Assembly: GCF_030150205.1 (NCBI RefSeq)
Contig: NZ_JASLGT010000008.1
Location: 1 to 64,000, forward strand
Origin: Niabella sp.
GTDB taxonomy: Bacteria > Bacteroidota > Bacteroidia > Chitinophagales > Chitinophagaceae
Reading direction: 5' to 3'
DNA: 64,000 nucleotides
Position 1 is the first letter of the stretch; every line of letters begins with the position of its first letter. Below the pieces are notes generated by a model that was not told the origin of the DNA, did no database searches, and saw only the letters and a program-made list of their open reading frames with translations. A program made the translations under genes and the position numbers. This document shows positions 1 through 8,035 of the stretch, piece by piece.

Positions 1-132
1 AAAATATTCAACAGCCTTGACGATGTAGAAAACACATTAGTACGCGCGTTGGAGTCATATTACCAAAACCCCGGGGCAGTAAAACAACTATCAAAAGGAT
101 ATGACTATTTTAGTAATAATGATAGCGGTTAA
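1..132 (+). CDS. C-terminal fragment of a probable IS630-type transposase (5' end outside window)
   Basis: Reading from base 1 gives 43 codons and a TAA stop; the start lies upstream of the window. The peptide contains FNSLDDVENTLVRALESYYQ and ends in a Tyr-Asp-Tyr-Phe patch. The pattern of an F-x-S-L-x-D-V-E helix, an A-L stretch, 'NP..VK.L' and a final aromatic tail resembles the end of IS630-family DDE transposases. This is recognition of a short tail, so it could be another protein. No terminal inverted repeat was identified in the 31 bases before the next gene's stop. Confidence 0.4.
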   Translation, partial: KIFNSLDDVENTLVRALESYYQNPGAVKQLSKGYDYFSNNDSG

Positions 133-163
133 TTATTAAACCTGGAACAAAGCAACCAACAGG

Positions 164-646
164 CTATGCTTCATGCGCTGCCGGTCTCCTGGCTGTTAAC
201 GCCTTCCAGTTACGGAATACATACCGGTGAATGCTTTTCAGACCGATCCACATGGGCAGGGAAGCCAAGATCCGGGCACCTGGTTTCAATGTAAATTCAG
301 TGGTGCGCGTGATGGTCGTTTCCGTTGCACTTACAGGAGTTAAGACAAAGGTTTCTACAATCGTATCCACGCAGGGACCAAAATAGATGCTGGTTTCCCG
401 CATTTCAAACCGGAGCTTTTTTGCCGGCACCCACTCTAAAATAGTTTGCCGGATCAGCCCCTTATCAGAAACACATTCCCGGGTAGCACCAACGCCTCCG
501 TTCCCGTCCGCCAGCCGGCATTCCTCCGGTTTGGGAAGGCCCAGAAGAAAATAGCAGGGTTTACGGGTATCCATTTTTGAATGGAAGAGCAAGGGCCATA
601 GCTGCTCCGAGGTTGCGTTGAATTTTCGGGTGGTATGCAGTTTCAT
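164..646 (-). CDS. SRPBCC-fold (START/polyketide-cyclase-like) protein
   Basis: A 160-residue cytoplasmic protein that starts MKLHTTRKFNATSEQLWPLL, the usual opening strand and helix of the SRPBCC ligand-binding fold. The middle (about 55-125) alternates strands such as TILEWVPAKKLRFEM and TTITRTTEFTLKP, and the C-terminal helix (130-155) closes the cavity in this fold. The family binds hydrophobic small molecules; no ligand can be read from the sequence. It lies 9 bases downstream of the nitronate monooxygenase-like gene on the same strand, so the two are probably co-transcribed. No signal peptide is seen. Family is fairly sure, function unknown. Confidence 0.75.
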   Translation of the reverse strand: MKLHTTRKFNATSEQLWPLLFHSKMDTRKPCYFLLGLPKPEECRLADGNGGVGATRECVSDKGLIRQTILEWVPAKKLRFEMRETSIYFGPCVDTIVETFVLTPVSATETTITRTTEFTLKPGARILASLPMWIGLKSIHRYVFRNWKALTARRPAAHEA

Positions 647-655
647 AAGCAGCTT

Positions 656-1717
656 TTAGAGATATTTAGTTCCCGCCAATGCCCGGCCAAATGCCTCCAC
701 AATTTCGGCGGTTGAAGTTGCTGCGTTAGCAAGTGGCAGGGCTGTTCCGGACCAAAGACTGGTAAACTCCGGATCCTGCTGCGCCTGTGCCATTTTCCGG
801 AGCCGGGCGGTGAGCGCATTCTGATACGGATAGGGCGGCACGGGAATGCCGGAGGTTTCGATTGCCGTTATAAAATCATTAGACAGCCCCCTGGCCCATC
901 GTCCCGAAAAAGCAGTGGTCAGTACCGAATGGCGTTCCTGTTTCCCGCTAAGCAGTTGTTTATAACCGGTAATGGCCATGCTTTCCTGCGTGGGAATAAA
1001 AAGCGTTCCCAATTGTACCGCAGCGGCACCAAGCTCCATTACCCGCTTGGCGCCTGCTATATCCCGTATGCCACCTGCAGCGATCACGGGGATATGAACC
1101 TCCGTTCTTATCATTTCAAGCAAGGCCTCCAGCGAGGATTGCTGCTGCACATTCTCCTGCAAAAAACTGCCGCGGTGTCCGCCGGCCTCAATGCCCTGCG
1201 CCACTACCATATCGACGCCCTTCGCCTGCAGGTAAACAGCCTCTTCCAGGCTGGTAGCCGTACCCATCAGCCATACTTTATGATCTTTCAGCAGCCGGAT
1301 GCTTCCATCATCCGGACATCCGAAGGTAAAACTTACCAGTCGCACGCCTTCCTGCAGCAACACCTCCTGCTGGTCTTTATACGAATACAGGCGGGGAATC
1401 TGAAGATCGGCACTGGTTAAACGATATCCGCGTTCGTTTGCCAAACGGCCTATCAGCGCCTGCATGGGCTCCAGTATTGCGACATCTACCTCCGGTATAG
1501 TATGTACAAACAGGTTTACCGCAAAGAGACGGGCGGTTAATGCCTTTGTTTTGTGCAATAAATCAGCAATGGCATCCGGCGATAAACCGCCAACCGGAAG
1601 CGATCCCAACCCGCCGGCATTGGAGGCTGCTGCGGCCATTTCCGGGGTGGAAACACCCAGCATTGGCGCCTGTATAACCGGGTAGCTGATCTGTAGTTCC
1701 TGAAGAAGTGTATGCAT
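656..1717 (-). CDS. Nitronate monooxygenase-like flavoprotein (NMO/2-nitropropane dioxygenase family)
   Basis: A 353-residue TIM-barrel flavoenzyme. Family marks are the N-terminal YPVIQAPMLGVSTPEMAAA with the following AGGLGSLPVGG (FMN phosphate region), the VVAQGIEAGGHRGSF stretch around residue 175 with the His expected at the active site, and IPVIAAGGIRDIAGA followed by GAAAVQLGTLF (second phosphate-binding segment). Family members oxidise alkyl nitronates with FMN and oxygen, but related proteins include enoyl-ACP reductases of the FabK type, so the substrate is uncertain. Length fits the family. It leads a likely two-gene unit with the SRPBCC gene 9 bases downstream. Confidence 0.85.
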   Translation of the reverse strand: MHTLLQELQISYPVIQAPMLGVSTPEMAAAASNAGGLGSLPVGGLSPDAIADLLHKTKALTARLFAVNLFVHTIPEVDVAILEPMQALIGRLANERGYRLTSADLQIPRLYSYKDQQEVLLQEGVRLVSFTFGCPDDGSIRLLKDHKVWLMGTATSLEEAVYLQAKGVDMVVAQGIEAGGHRGSFLQENVQQQSSLEALLEMIRTEVHIPVIAAGGIRDIAGAKRVMELGAAAVQLGTLFIPTQESMAITGYKQLLSGKQERHSVLTTAFSGRWARGLSNDFITAIETSGIPVPPYPYQNALTARLRKMAQAQQDPEFTSLWSGTALPLANAATSTAEIVEAFGRALAGTKYL

Positions 1718-1767
1718 ATTATGTTTCCTTCAATTCATTAATTATGTGAAGCAGCAGGCCGCTCGCT

Positions 1768-2289
1768 TTAACCATATATGCTGTTGGTAATGGAATATTC
1801 ATACATCCCGGGTGCGATCAGCTGTCTGTACATTTTATTCTTTTCCAAAACCTTTATCGATGCCTGGTTCTGCTGCGCACAAACTGCAAATATCCGGTCC
1901 AGCCCCAGCTTCCGGAAACCAAAATCCAGTATCGCCCCAATGGCTTCCGTTGTTAATCCGGTATTCCAAAATGGTTCACCCAGCCAGTAACCCAGCTCCC
2001 CGGTATTCCCTTCCGGTTGAATATGCAGCCCTATTTCTCCGATAAGATGTTGCGCGTTTTCTAAAACAATAGCAAAAGAGAAATGTTTTTGAGTTTTAAA
2101 CCCGCGGGAGACGTAGGCGATCCGGAATACGGCATCGGGTTCATCGAACGGGTAAGGGATGTTGATGATGCTATCCGATATACGCTTGTTATTTGCGTAC
2201 TTCACCAGCCAGGGAATATCATCGATGGTTAACTGACGCAAAACCAATCGCCGGCTATATAATACAGGAAATCGTTCCAACTTATTCAT
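1768..2289 (-). CDS. GNAT-family N-acetyltransferase (RimJ/RimL-like)
   Basis: A 173-residue single-domain acetyltransferase. The N-terminus has the RimJ/RimL-type opening SRRLVLRQLTIDDIPWLVKY. The middle has HLIGEIGLHI and ELGYWLGEPFWNTGLTTEAI, which correspond to strand 4, the acyl-CoA pyrophosphate loop and helix 3. The end has the AQQNQASIKVLEKNKM helix typical of these enzymes. They use acetyl-CoA to acetylate an amino group, often an N-terminal residue of a protein or a small amine; the target cannot be told here. The gene sits alone between MutS2 and the NMO-like gene on the same strand, 40 bases after MutS2. Confidence 0.85.
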   Translation of the reverse strand: MNKLERFPVLYSRRLVLRQLTIDDIPWLVKYANNKRISDSIINIPYPFDEPDAVFRIAYVSRGFKTQKHFSFAIVLENAQHLIGEIGLHIQPEGNTGELGYWLGEPFWNTGLTTEAIGAILDFGFRKLGLDRIFAVCAQQNQASIKVLEKNKMYRQLIAPGMYEYSITNSIYG

Positions 2290-2329
2290 TTAACAAACCA
2301 GTTTACAGATACCCTGATAATAGCGTTCT

Positions 2330-4441
2330 TTATATCTTTTCTTTCGTCTCTTTTTCCTTTACCACTACCAGGTCACTCAGCTCTACCTGCATGGGCAGCA
2401 GGCCGATCTTTACCACAGCACGCTTGCTTTTGATCTCCAGTACTTCGCCCACCTGGTGATTCCGTTTCATCTTTACCTGGTCGCCCACCTTTATTTCCCC
2501 GCCTACTTCCTGGTATTTGGATTCGATCTTTTTCTGAGCCTTTCCCACTGCTTTCTTTTCATTCTTATTAAACAGCAGGTTATTGATCTGTTTGATCAGT
2601 TTTTGCTTATCCTCTTCCTTTTTCCATTCGATGGTGATCTGTTTGAGCTTGCGCTCCATATCCTTAAGATAGGTGATCCGGTCTTCGGAGATCTTATTCT
2701 GCTCGCGCAATACATTCATCTGCTGGCGGTGTTTTTCCTTATCCATCACCCGCTCCATTTCCTTTTTCAACCGCTCATTTTCTTTGATCAGCCGTTCCAG
2801 CTCCTGGTCCTTTTTGGTAAGATCGCGCAGGTTCTGCTCCGTTTTATTCAGCAGCTTATCCAGCCGGTACTGGTCATCGTCAACCATCTGCCGTGCCTGG
2901 TTGATGAGGCGTTTATCCAGCCCGATCCGTTCTGCAATGGAAAACGTATACGAACTGCCCGGGCGCCCCACCACCAGGTTGAACATGGGCAGCAGATTTT
3001 TTTCATCAAAAGCCATGGCACCATTCACAATACCATGTGTTTTCCCTGCCATTACTTTCAGGTTGAGGTAGTGGGTGGTTACAATACCATAGGAATGTTT
3101 TTTCAGCAATTCCAGCAGGATCACTTCGGCAAAGGCCCCTCCCAGGTTCGGATCACTGCCGCTTCCCAGTTCATCGATAAAGAACAGGGTTTTGCCATTG
3201 GCATGCTCCATAAAATATTTCATATGGATCAGGTGGCTGCTATAGGTACTGAGCTCAAATTCCAGGCTTTGCGTATCGCCGATATGGATCATGAGCTGTT
3301 TAAATACACCAAACTCGCTGTTGGGATGTACCGGTACCAGCAATCCGCTTTGTACCATCATCTGCAACAATCCCACCGTTTTCATCGTAACGGTTTTTCC
3401 GCCTGCGTTCGGGCCGCTCACCACCAGTATACGCTGACTTTCATCAAGTGTAATGGACACCGGGAAGGTTTGCTTGCCGGAGCGTTTATTGTATAAGTAC
3501 AGCAAGGGGTGGTAGGCATTTACCAGGCGCACCTGTGCCTTATCGGCCACCACCGGAAATTCGCCGTTAATATCCCCTGCAAATTTTGCCTTGGCACGGA
3601 TAAAATCAAATTCCCCAACAACGGTATGCCAGGTATTCAGCAGCGGGGCATGGGTAGATAAGGTTGCTGTCAGCTGCCGCAGGATCCGGTCAACCTCTTT
3701 GCGTTCTTCATGCTCCAGGTCGGCCACCTCGTTATTCAGGTGCATGGTTTCTTCGGGCTCAATAAACGCCGTTTTACGGCTATCGCTCTCCCCATGCAGG
3801 ATCCCCTTGATTGCACGTTTTTGTTCTGCAAAAACGGCAATTACCCGGCGGCCATTCATAAAGCTTTCCTCGATCTCTGCCAGGTAGCCCTGCTTATTGA
3901 GCTTGGCAACGATCCTGTCAAAGATCCTTCGCAACTCCGTACGCTTTCGGTACAGGCTCAGCCGGATATCCTTTAATGCCGGCGATGCGCTGTCCTTCAC
4001 CTGGCCGATCTCATCCACCACTTCATCGATCAGGCTGATAATGGCTTTTTCATAATAGGTTTCTTTTATCACCCGGTATAAGCTTTCATAGGCCAGCTTG
4101 CGCTCCGCATCAAACCAACGGAAGATCTTTTCAATGCTTTCCGCCAGTTTACGGATCTGCAGCAGCTGCTCGCCCGTAAGCAAGGCCCCGGGAATGGATA
4201 GTAATTTCAGCTCCCTTGCCAGGTTTAAAATATAGTCGTTGGGAAAATAAACCGCATTCTGCAGCAACTGCTTAAACTCGTGCGACTGCTTTAATTCCTC
4301 ATCAATAAACCGCTTATGGGTATGAATACGCAGCTGCGCTGCCTTGCGTTGTGCATAATCCGTTTCACAATGCTTTGCCAGCAGCTCTCTGATCTTATCA
4401 AACTCTAACTGTATATATGCCGATTCCGGGTATAATTTCAT
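2330..4441 (-). CDS. mutS2: MutS2-type DNA-binding ATPase lacking the Smr nuclease domain
   Basis: A 703-residue MutS2. It begins with the family's LEFDKIRELLAKHCETDYA segment, has a core/lever helical region (about 20-300), and a MutS ATPase domain (about 320-530) with Walker A GPNAGGKT, Walker B LFFIDELGSGSDP and the following TTHYLNL. A long, very charged coiled coil (about 530-640) leads to a small beta domain, VGDQVKMKRNHQVGEVLEI. Canonical MutS2 is close to 780-800 residues and ends in an Smr endonuclease domain; here the protein stops after the beta domain. MutS2 proteins act on branched DNA or on collided ribosomes, not in classic mismatch repair. A TATCTTTG promoter box sits about 30 bases upstream of the start. 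Confidence 0.9.
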   Translation of the reverse strand: MKLYPESAYIQLEFDKIRELLAKHCETDYAQRKAAQLRIHTHKRFIDEELKQSHEFKQLLQNAVYFPNDYILNLARELKLLSIPGALLTGEQLLQIRKLAESIEKIFRWFDAERKLAYESLYRVIKETYYEKAIISLIDEVVDEIGQVKDSASPALKDIRLSLYRKRTELRRIFDRIVAKLNKQGYLAEIEESFMNGRRVIAVFAEQKRAIKGILHGESDSRKTAFIEPEETMHLNNEVADLEHEERKEVDRILRQLTATLSTHAPLLNTWHTVVGEFDFIRAKAKFAGDINGEFPVVADKAQVRLVNAYHPLLYLYNKRSGKQTFPVSITLDESQRILVVSGPNAGGKTVTMKTVGLLQMMVQSGLLVPVHPNSEFGVFKQLMIHIGDTQSLEFELSTYSSHLIHMKYFMEHANGKTLFFIDELGSGSDPNLGGAFAEVILLELLKKHSYGIVTTHYLNLKVMAGKTHGIVNGAMAFDEKNLLPMFNLVVGRPGSSYTFSIAERIGLDKRLINQARQMVDDDQYRLDKLLNKTEQNLRDLTKKDQELERLIKENERLKKEMERVMDKEKHRQQMNVLREQNKISEDRITYLKDMERKLKQITIEWKKEEDKQKLIKQINNLLFNKNEKKAVGKAQKKIESKYQEVGGEIKVGDQVKMKRNHQVGEVLEIKSKRAVVKIGLLPMQVELSDLVVVKEKETKEKI

Positions 4442-4468
4442 AAATGCGCTCTACAATTTTCAAGCCTG

Positions 4469-4476
4469 CAAAGATA
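4469..4476 (-). promoter_or_regulatory. -7 promoter box of mutS2 (TATCTTTG)
   Basis: On the minus strand this reads TATCTTTG, an exact match to the Bacteroidota housekeeping -7 box TAnnTTTG. It lies 28 bases before the ATG of mutS2. I saw no clear TTG at -33. Confidence 0.55.
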
Positions 4477-4494
4477 CGGAGAGGAAGGGCTAAA

Positions 4495-5190
4495 TGTTAA
4501 ATACTAAATTCTAAGCCCTAAATTCTAAAAAAGGGACAAGATCCAAGAACCAAAAAACAATTACCAATGTCCCATCTGTCGCCCTGTTACCCAACACTAA
4601 ATTCCAAATTCTAAAAAGGGACAAAAAAGCAAGAACCAAAAAATCAAAAAACAAATTTCAAAAGACAAAATACAACGGGATCATCTGAGAACTGAAAACT
4701 GACCGCTAAAACTTTAAATCCCAAGCCCTAAATTCTAAAAAGGGACAAGATCCAAGAACCAAAAATCAAAAAACAAATACCAATGTCCCATCTGTCGCCC
4801 TGTTACCCAACACTAAATTCCAAAATCTAAAAAGGGACAAAAAAGCAAGAACCAAAAGTCAAGAACCAAATTTCAAAAGACAAAATACAACGGGATCATC
4901 TGAGAACTGAAAACTGACCACTAAAACTTTAAATCCCAAGCCCTAAATTCTAACAAGGGACAAGATCCAAGAACCAAAAATCAAAAAACAAATACCAATG
5001 TCCCATCTGTCGCCCTGTTACCCAACACTAAATTCCAAAATCTAAAAAGGGACAAAAAAGCAAAAAGTAAGAACCAAAAGTCAAAAAACAATAACCTAAA
5101 AACAAAATTTCAAACCAAATCACTGATAGCTAAAAGCTGAAAACTGATGACTGATAACTGATAACTGAAAACTGACGACTAAAACCCCTC
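4495..5190. repeat. Tandem intergenic repeat array, family A, period about 215 bp
   Basis: The block GTCCCATCTGTCGCCCTGTT occurs at 4569, 4785 and 5000, giving periods of 216 and 215. Each unit also contains AAATTCTAAAAAGGGACAAG, ATCCAAGAACCAAAAA and a GGATCATCTGA stretch followed by GAACTGAAAACTGAC. The third unit decays into short CTGATAACTGA-type repeats. The DNA is A-rich on the plus strand and has no long open frame. The same words return in the windows at 7801, 9722 and 49640. No function is known to me. Confidence 0.85.
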
Positions 5191-5319
5191 CCCTGTCCGT
5201 GACTTGTAGTCGCGCACTGAACCTCACGCACCGCCATTTAAACTTTCCCAAGCCTTCCCTTGTTATTAAATTGTAAAATACAGTCCGAATCTGTAATTTA
5301 CAGTCAGTAATCCCAAAAA

Positions 5320-5973
5320 TTGAAAACGTTTATCCCCATATTATTATTGATCTCGCTGGCGGCAACAGCCTGTGCGCAGAAAAAAAAGGAGCCCGTGGTT
5401 TTTGCAGGGCCGGCAGCAAAATCTTCAAAAATGAGCCAACAAACAGACACAGCTACCTTCGCCAACGGATGCTTCTGGTGTACAGAAGCTATTTTCCAGG
5501 ATGTAAAGGGGGTTTCCTCCGTTACCAGCGGTTATACAGACGGACATACAAAGAACCCGACCTATAAAGAAGTATGTACCGGCAACACCGGTCATGCAGA
5601 AGCCTTACAGATCGTTTATAACCCGGCTGTTATTTCTTTTGACGAACTACTGGAAATCTTCTGGAAAACACACGATCCCACTACGCTGAACCGGCAGGGC
5701 GGAGATGTAGGTACCCAGTACCGCAGCGGGATCTATTATCACAACACCGCCCAGAAAGAAAAAGCGGAATTTTATAAAAATGAGCTGGACAAGAGCGGAG
5801 CCTTTGACAACCCGATCGTAACCGAAATAAAGCCCTTCACCGTATTTTACCCGGCAGAAGATTACCATCAGTCTTATTTTAACAATAACGAAAATCAAAA
5901 CCCTTATTGCACCATGGTCATCCGGCCCAAGGTGGACAAATTCCGTAAAGTATTCAAAGACAAGCTGAAGTAG
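5320..5973 (+). CDS. msrA: Peptide methionine-S-sulfoxide reductase MsrA, exported lipoprotein
   Basis: MsrA reduces the S-epimer of methionine sulfoxide in proteins. The catalytic motif GCFWCTE is at about residues 50-56 (nucleophilic Cys followed by Phe-Trp), and the family blocks GYTDGHTKNPTYKEVCTGNTGHAE and EDYHQSYF are present. The first 20 residues, MKTFIPILLLISLAATACAQ, form a signal peptide with a lipobox-like TAC, so the enzyme is probably anchored outside the inner membrane. The start is TTG at 5320, chosen because it gives this signal peptide. No MsrB partner is adjacent. The upstream region is the repeat array, so its promoter may be unusual. Confidence 0.93.
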   Translation: MKTFIPILLLISLAATACAQKKKEPVVFAGPAAKSSKMSQQTDTATFANGCFWCTEAIFQDVKGVSSVTSGYTDGHTKNPTYKEVCTGNTGHAEALQIVYNPAVISFDELLEIFWKTHDPTTLNRQGGDVGTQYRSGIYYHNTAQKEKAEFYKNELDKSGAFDNPIVTEIKPFTVFYPAEDYHQSYFNNNENQNPYCTMVIRPKVDKFRKVFKDKLK

Positions 5974-6043
5974 CTGTCAGCTATCAGCCTTTAGCTTTCA
6001 GGAAGCGAACAGCTAACAACTGATTGCTGATCGCTGACAGCTA
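5971..6043. repeat. Short inverted repeat and dispersed CTGA-type repeat after msrA
   Basis: TAGCTGTCAGC (5971-5981) is the reverse complement of GCTGACAGCTA (6033-6043), with 51 bases between. The interior holds TCAGCCTTTAGCTTTCAGG-type words, which belong to the same dispersed low-complexity family seen at 7801, 17640 and 27695. It may act as a transcript end for msrA but lacks a T run. Confidence 0.5.
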
Positions 6044-6067
6044 ATTGCCGACAACAAACGTTAATTG

Positions 6068-6099
6068 TTGTGTGATGCGGTAAAAAGCGTATAACTTTG
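6068..6099 (+). promoter_or_regulatory. Promoter of the agmatinase-family gene
   Basis: TTG at 6068-6070 and TAACTTTG at 6092-6099 (exact TAnnTTTG) with a 21-base spacer match the Bacteroidota sigma-factor consensus. The gene also has AAAAGGAGAC at 6111-6120, a real Shine-Dalgarno site, which is rare in this group, 4 bases before the ATG at 6125. Confidence 0.7.
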
Positions 6100-6124
6100 C
6101 GCCTTCCAAAAAAAGGAGACAATA

Positions 6125-7168
6125 ATGTTGGACATAACAAATTTCGATCAGAACTGTGTAGCGAACCCGAACAACAACATTTTTGGGTTGCCCAGTACCG
6201 AAGAAAACGCTGACCTGATCATCATCAATGTTCCCTGGGAAGTAACCGTAAGCTATGGCGCCGGAACCGCCAGGGCACCGGAATCCATCCTGAAAGCCAG
6301 TATGCAGGTAGACCTGTATGATTCTGATTTCCCGGACGCCTGGAAAAGAGGATATTACCTGAAACCTACCGACAGGACCGTATTGCTGAAAAGCGATTTT
6401 CTGCGTAAAGAAGCGGAACTGTACATCGATTATATCTCCAAAGGAGAAGAACTGGGCAAAAACCAGTTCATGTGCCGCACCATCAAAGAAGTAAATGAAG
6501 GCGGTGTGTATTTAAATAACTGGGTGTACGACCAGGCCCGGGTGCTGCTGGATGACAATAAACTGGTGGGCCTGCTGGGCGGTGATCATAGTACCCCGCT
6601 GGGTTTGTTTAAAGCCCTGGCAGAAAAACATGGCGAATTCGGGATCCTGCAGATCGACGCGCACTGCGACCTGCGGAAAGCCTATGAAGGCTTTGTGTAC
6701 TCTCACGCCAGCATTATGTACAATGCGCTGAATGAGATCCCCCAGATTAAAAATATTGTACAGGTAGGTGTTCGCGACCTGGGACAGGATGAGTGGGAAT
6801 ACATTAAAAACAGCGAATACCGGGTCATTACCTATTTTGACCAGGAGATAAAAGAACGCCTGTTTGATGGCGATACCTTTAAGCACATTGCCGAAGAGAT
6901 CATCAGCAAGCTTCCCCAAAAAGTGCATATCAGCTTTGATATTGACGGGCTCGATCCCAAACTCTGCCCCGATACCGGCACCCCGGTTCCCGGCGGATTT
7001 GAACTGGACCGGGTCTTCTTCCTGTTTAAAAAGATCATCGAAAGCGGCCGCCAGCTGATCGGGTTCGACCTGGTGGAAGTGGGTACCGGTGAAACAGACT
7101 GGAATGCAAACGTAGGTGCCCGGGCACTTTACAAATTATGTAACCTGCTGGCGGGGAGCAATCAATAG
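6125..7168 (+). CDS. Agmatinase/arginase-superfamily ureohydrolase
   Basis: A 347-residue binuclear-manganese hydrolase. Metal-ligand motifs are all present: GLLGGDHSTPLG (about 155), LQIDAHCDLRKAYEG (about 175) and HISFDIDGLDPKLCPDTGTPVPGG (about 270). The family splits guanidino compounds into urea (agmatinase, arginase) or formamide (formiminoglutamase). The subfamily annotated as agmatinase in Bacteroidota has this length and the long N-terminal part, but I cannot settle agmatine against formiminoglutamate or another guanidino substrate. It has its own strong promoter and a good ribosome-binding site. The membrane-protein gene follows 29 bases later. Confidence 0.88.
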   Translation: MLDITNFDQNCVANPNNNIFGLPSTEENADLIIINVPWEVTVSYGAGTARAPESILKASMQVDLYDSDFPDAWKRGYYLKPTDRTVLLKSDFLRKEAELYIDYISKGEELGKNQFMCRTIKEVNEGGVYLNNWVYDQARVLLDDNKLVGLLGGDHSTPLGLFKALAEKHGEFGILQIDAHCDLRKAYEGFVYSHASIMYNALNEIPQIKNIVQVGVRDLGQDEWEYIKNSEYRVITYFDQEIKERLFDGDTFKHIAEEIISKLPQKVHISFDIDGLDPKLCPDTGTPVPGGFELDRVFFLFKKIIESGRQLIGFDLVEVGTGETDWNANVGARALYKLCNLLAGSNQ

Positions 7169-7197
7169 CCCGGTTCCGGGTACAAAATTCCATCGTA

Positions 7198-7800
7198 TTG
7201 AGTCAGCCCACACAAAATAAGCAACCCGCCGCAAGCGCTGCAAACGCCGGTCAGGGCTATCGTTTTGTGATCCCTAATGCGCGCGTGCTGATTTACCAGG
7301 TTTTTGCCTATGGCATTATTTTTTTAAATATCCTGGGTCAGCTGCTGATGGACTATCAGCGCAACAGTCCCAACCTGAGGATAAGTGTGCTGGTATGTGC
7401 CCTGCTTTTTATACTGTTCATCTTCCGGGATATCTACCTTTTAAGAAAAAAAAATACCCTGCAATCGCTGGGCATCGTTATCCTGATTCTTGGTTTTCGC
7501 TGGTACCAGTATGCGCTGGGATGGGGATTTGCCATCAATGTGCTGCTGTGGTTCCTGTACCTGGTATCCCGCCGGCAGCTGGCAATTGACGTCACCCCTG
7601 AAGAGATCCGCTATCCTTCATTCCCCGTTAAAAAGATTCCCTGGAGCGCGGTCAGCAACCTGGTGCTAAAAGCAGATATTCTTACCATCGATCTTAAGAA
7701 TAATAAAGTATACCAGCATTTTGTAAAAGATGCAGATCAAATCGTTTCTGAAGAAATATTTAACGAATTTTGCAGGAAACAGCTGGCAGCGGTTAGGTAA
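7198..7800 (+). CDS. Membrane protein with a C-terminal PH-like segment, unknown function
   Basis: A 200-residue protein starting at a TTG codon. After a polar N-terminus there are four hydrophobic helices at about 30-50, 60-78, 90-105 and 110-125 (for example VLVCALLFILFIF). The last 70 residues are soluble: ITPEEIRYPSF.. followed by KIPWSAVSNLVLKADILTID resembles the small PH-like beta domain that follows membrane helices in YdbT/YcxB-type proteins. That comparison is weak. It probably shares a transcript with the ureohydrolase upstream (29-base gap). The ATG choice is uncertain because no ATG occurs in frame near the start. Confidence 0.6.
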   Translation: MSQPTQNKQPAASAANAGQGYRFVIPNARVLIYQVFAYGIIFLNILGQLLMDYQRNSPNLRISVLVCALLFILFIFRDIYLLRKKNTLQSLGIVILILGFRWYQYALGWGFAINVLLWFLYLVSRRQLAIDVTPEEIRYPSFPVKKIPWSAVSNLVLKADILTIDLKNNKVYQHFVKDADQIVSEEIFNEFCRKQLAAVR

Positions 7801-8030
7801 CAGTTTTCAGCAATCAGCTATCAGTTATCAGTCGTTAGTTTTCAGATGATCCGGTTTGGTTTGAAGCTTTGTCTTTTGATTATTGTTTTTTGTTTTTTGA
7901 TCCTTTTTAGAATTTAGTGTTGGGTGACAGGGCGACAGATGGGACATTGGTATTTGTTTTTTGACTTTTGCCTTTTGGTTCTCTTTTAGTGTTTAGGGCT
8001 TAATATTTAGCATTTAACGTTTAGTATTTA
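7801..8030. repeat. Inverted family-A repeat copy between two genes
   Basis: Reverse-complemented family A: it carries TTTAGAATTTAGTGTTGGGT followed by the complement of the GCGACAGATGGGACATTGG block. It begins with CAGTTTTCAGCAATCAGCTA-type words. It fills the whole 235-base gap and ends 6 bases before the ATG at 8036, so the promoter of the radical SAM gene must lie inside the repeat or upstream of it. Confidence 0.8.
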
Positions 8031-8035
8031 AAATA

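Noticed and set aside
929..1420. Plus-strand open frame over the NMO-like gene
   Set aside because: Fully antisense to a gene with clear family motifs; no ribosome site or known domain.
2456..3496. 346-residue plus-strand frame over mutS2
   Set aside because: Antisense shadow produced by the codon use of mutS2; hydrophobic, with no conserved motif.
4495..5190. Possible CRISPR array
   Set aside because: Repeat units are about 215 bp, internally A-rich and continuous, with no short constant repeat alternating with unique spacers and no cas genes nearby.
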